A DNA stretch of 32,152 nucleotides from Bacteroidales bacterium (GTDB lineage Bacteria > Bacteroidota > Bacteroidia > Bacteroidales > Paludibacteraceae): the NCBI GenBank assembly GCA_022784645.1, contig JALFZG010000078.1, positions 1 through 32,152 of the forward strand, in the 5' to 3' direction. Below are positions 31,056-32,152 of this stretch, piece after piece (the first letter of the stretch is position 1; each line of letters opens with the position of its first letter). Made by a program: the position numbers and the translations under genes. The notes under the pieces were generated by a model that was given only the letters and a program-made list of their open reading frames with translations, did not search any database and was not told the origin of the DNA.

Positions 31056-31733
31056 TCATATCAACTCCTTCAATGACTTTATTGTTTTCTCAGGCAGTGC
31101 CAGAGCTGGTGTCGAAGCGAAATCCTGCCTATGGATATTCCTTCCGTCATCCATCAGGCAGATGGTCTGCCAGCCAAGCGCATTGGGAGCAATGAAATCT
31201 TTCCGAGGGTTATCGCCCACGTAAGTAAAATCCTGACATTCAGGATAACGCTTCATGAAATATTCATAGTTGGCCAATGCAGGCTTCTCGCTGCCGATCT
31301 CCTCAGATATAACGATGTCTGCATTCTCAATCCATCGTCCTAAGCCAAGAGCCTCAATCTTGTTCCGCTGTTGCACACTGCGGCCATCTGTAATCAGCCC
31401 GATGCGAACACCTTCAGCCTTCAAGGCATCCAGCGTCCGCACGACATCCTCGCAAAGGGCAATCTTCGGCATATGGTTACGATAGATATATAGGTAGTCA
31501 GCGATAGGCAAATCCAATCCCAAGAAACTGTTCAATACATCAAAGGCATTCTGTCCCTCCTGATAAGCCGCAATCATCACATCATACGCTTTATGCGCCA
31601 ATACCGCCACTGGGACACTACACCCATGGCAATGCTCGGCCGAATACTCGGCAATCTCTCTGTAGGCCGACTTCAAGTAATCAATCTCCTTGCAGAGCGT
31701 ATCGTCCAAATCAAAGCAAATCACTCTCGTCAT
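31056..31733 (-). CDS. HAD-superfamily hydrolase
   Basis: A 225-residue phosphatase-like protein. Motif I CFDLDDTL has the nucleophile Asp8 and the acid/base Asp10; motif II is LITDGR near 113-118; motif III Lys in SEKP near 150; motif IV YVGDNPRKDF near 172-181. A helical cap lies between motifs I and II (C1 type). In polysaccharide loci such enzymes dephosphorylate sugar phosphates or belong to sugar-phosphate modules, but the substrate cannot be read here. Its start overlaps the stop of the upstream glycosyltransferase by four bases (31730-31733), so they are one operon. Confidence 0.88.
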   Translation of the reverse strand: MTRVICFDLDDTLCKEIDYLKSAYREIAEYSAEHCHGCSVPVAVLAHKAYDVMIAAYQEGQNAFDVLNSFLGLDLPIADYLYIYRNHMPKIALCEDVVRTLDALKAEGVRIGLITDGRSVQQRNKIEALGLGRWIENADIVISEEIGSEKPALANYEYFMKRYPECQDFTYVGDNPRKDFIAPNALGWQTICLMDDGRNIHRQDFASTPALALPEKTIKSLKELI

Positions 31734-32152
31734 ACATTCTGTATATAAAAATCGTGAAGTTTCTTTGCTTCATGCACAATATCGTAATTTCCTTTAATTA
31801 TCATGTCAGTTGCTTTTACCCTTTGGAAACCATCATAGCTCAACAACGCATTTGTCCATTTTTTATTCTCATCTGCAAGTTGCATAACTTTTACTTGCCC
31901 AGTCAGGTTAGGCGCAGGTACATTCTCAGAAACAACACAAGTTAAGCCTGTAGCTTGTGCCTCTACCACTACTAATCCTAACCCCTCATACAATGAAGGG
32001 AAAAGAAAGACATCCATAGCCATCATGAGTTCACTCACATCCGTTCTGACACCAAGGAAAGAAACTTTCTCTGATATACCCTGGGCAATACATTCTTGTT
32101 TCAAGGAAGATTCTAAATCCCCACCCCCTATTAATATTAATTGACAATTTCC
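31730..32152 (-). CDS. GT4-type glycosyltransferase, C-terminal part (5' partial)
   Basis: The frame enters from the right edge and is open there: NCQLILIGGGDLE before KQECIAQGISEKVSFLGVRTDVSELM, then MAMDVFLFPSLYEGLGLVVVEAQATGLTCVVSENVPAP. This is the nucleotide-sugar-binding second domain of GT-B glycosyltransferases (family 4), with the Glu-x7-Glu motif at YEGLGLVVVEA. 140 codons are visible of probably ~370. It would transfer a sugar onto the lipid-linked polysaccharide intermediate. It overlaps the HAD gene. The acceptor and donor cannot be told. Confidence 0.88.
   Translation of the reverse strand, partial: GNCQLILIGGGDLESSLKQECIAQGISEKVSFLGVRTDVSELMMAMDVFLFPSLYEGLGLVVVEAQATGLTCVVSENVPAPNLTGQVKVMQLADENKKWTNALLSYDGFQRVKATDMIIKGNYDIVHEAKKLHDFYIQNV

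Noticed and set aside
1..32152. tRNA, rRNA or prophage genes
   Set aside because: No cloverleaf-like sequence, rRNA segment, or phage structural/integrase gene was recognised on either strand.

Overview
The window looks like chromosomal DNA of a gut-type member of the Bacteroidales. The best evidence is promoter architecture: at least eight genes are preceded by the Bacteroidetes-type pair TTTG, 19-20 bases, TAnnTTTG, and Shine-Dalgarno sequences are mostly absent. Gene content agrees (DUF4143 ATPases, HigA fused to ImmA, WbuC, MqsR/Panacea pair). Species cannot be set from sequence alone.

Layout. 1-2600 (+): tail of an unidentified Gly/Ser-rich protein, a 76-aa membrane protein, a WecA-like polyprenyl-phosphate sugar-1-phosphate transferase and a WbuC cupin. 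2900-4890 (+): an ATPase/TOPRIM pair. 5600-7335 (+): ImmA/IrrE metallopeptidase plus a frameshifted DUF4411-type PIN toxin. 7400-9970: broken sugar-transferase and aminotransferase pieces around an AAA_14/DUF4143 ATPase. 10100-11580 (+): HigB (nonsense codon) and HigA-ImmA. 12250-16300 (+): a large SNF2 helicase. 16700-20300 (+): a galacturonokinase-like kinase, a nucleotidyltransferase and a UDP-glucuronate 4-epimerase, which together could make UDP-GalA from free GalA. 20590-32152 (-): DegT aminotransferase, AlbA_2/schlafen-type regulator, an ATPase plus small putative PD-(D/E)XK nuclease, MqsR/Panacea toxin-antitoxin, a second AAA_14/DUF4143 ATPase, a truncated NeuD-like acyltransferase, a HAD hydrolase and the end of a GT4 glycosyltransferase.

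Overall this is a surface-polysaccharide locus in which sugar genes alternate with defence or toxin-antitoxin modules, and much of the sugar machinery is truncated or chimeric. Several repeat families lie between the genes: (1) modular arrays of small hairpins separated by TTCCA, nearly all starting at the stop codon of a gene and pointing the same way as it; (2) a 250-450 base leader-like element in three copies, each directly upstream of a gene; (3) a 149-base inverted repeat bracketing 8.7 kb; (4) a ~190-base direct repeat bracketing the ATPase/nuclease cassette; (5) a 32-base periodic motif upstream of one ATPase. The arrays and leader elements also supply stop codons and C-terminal codons to genes, so they appear to be sites where cassettes have been joined. 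I consider these repeat systems, together with the ATPase/nuclease cassette, the most likely undescribed biology here. No homology search or folding program was run; family names come from motif recognition.
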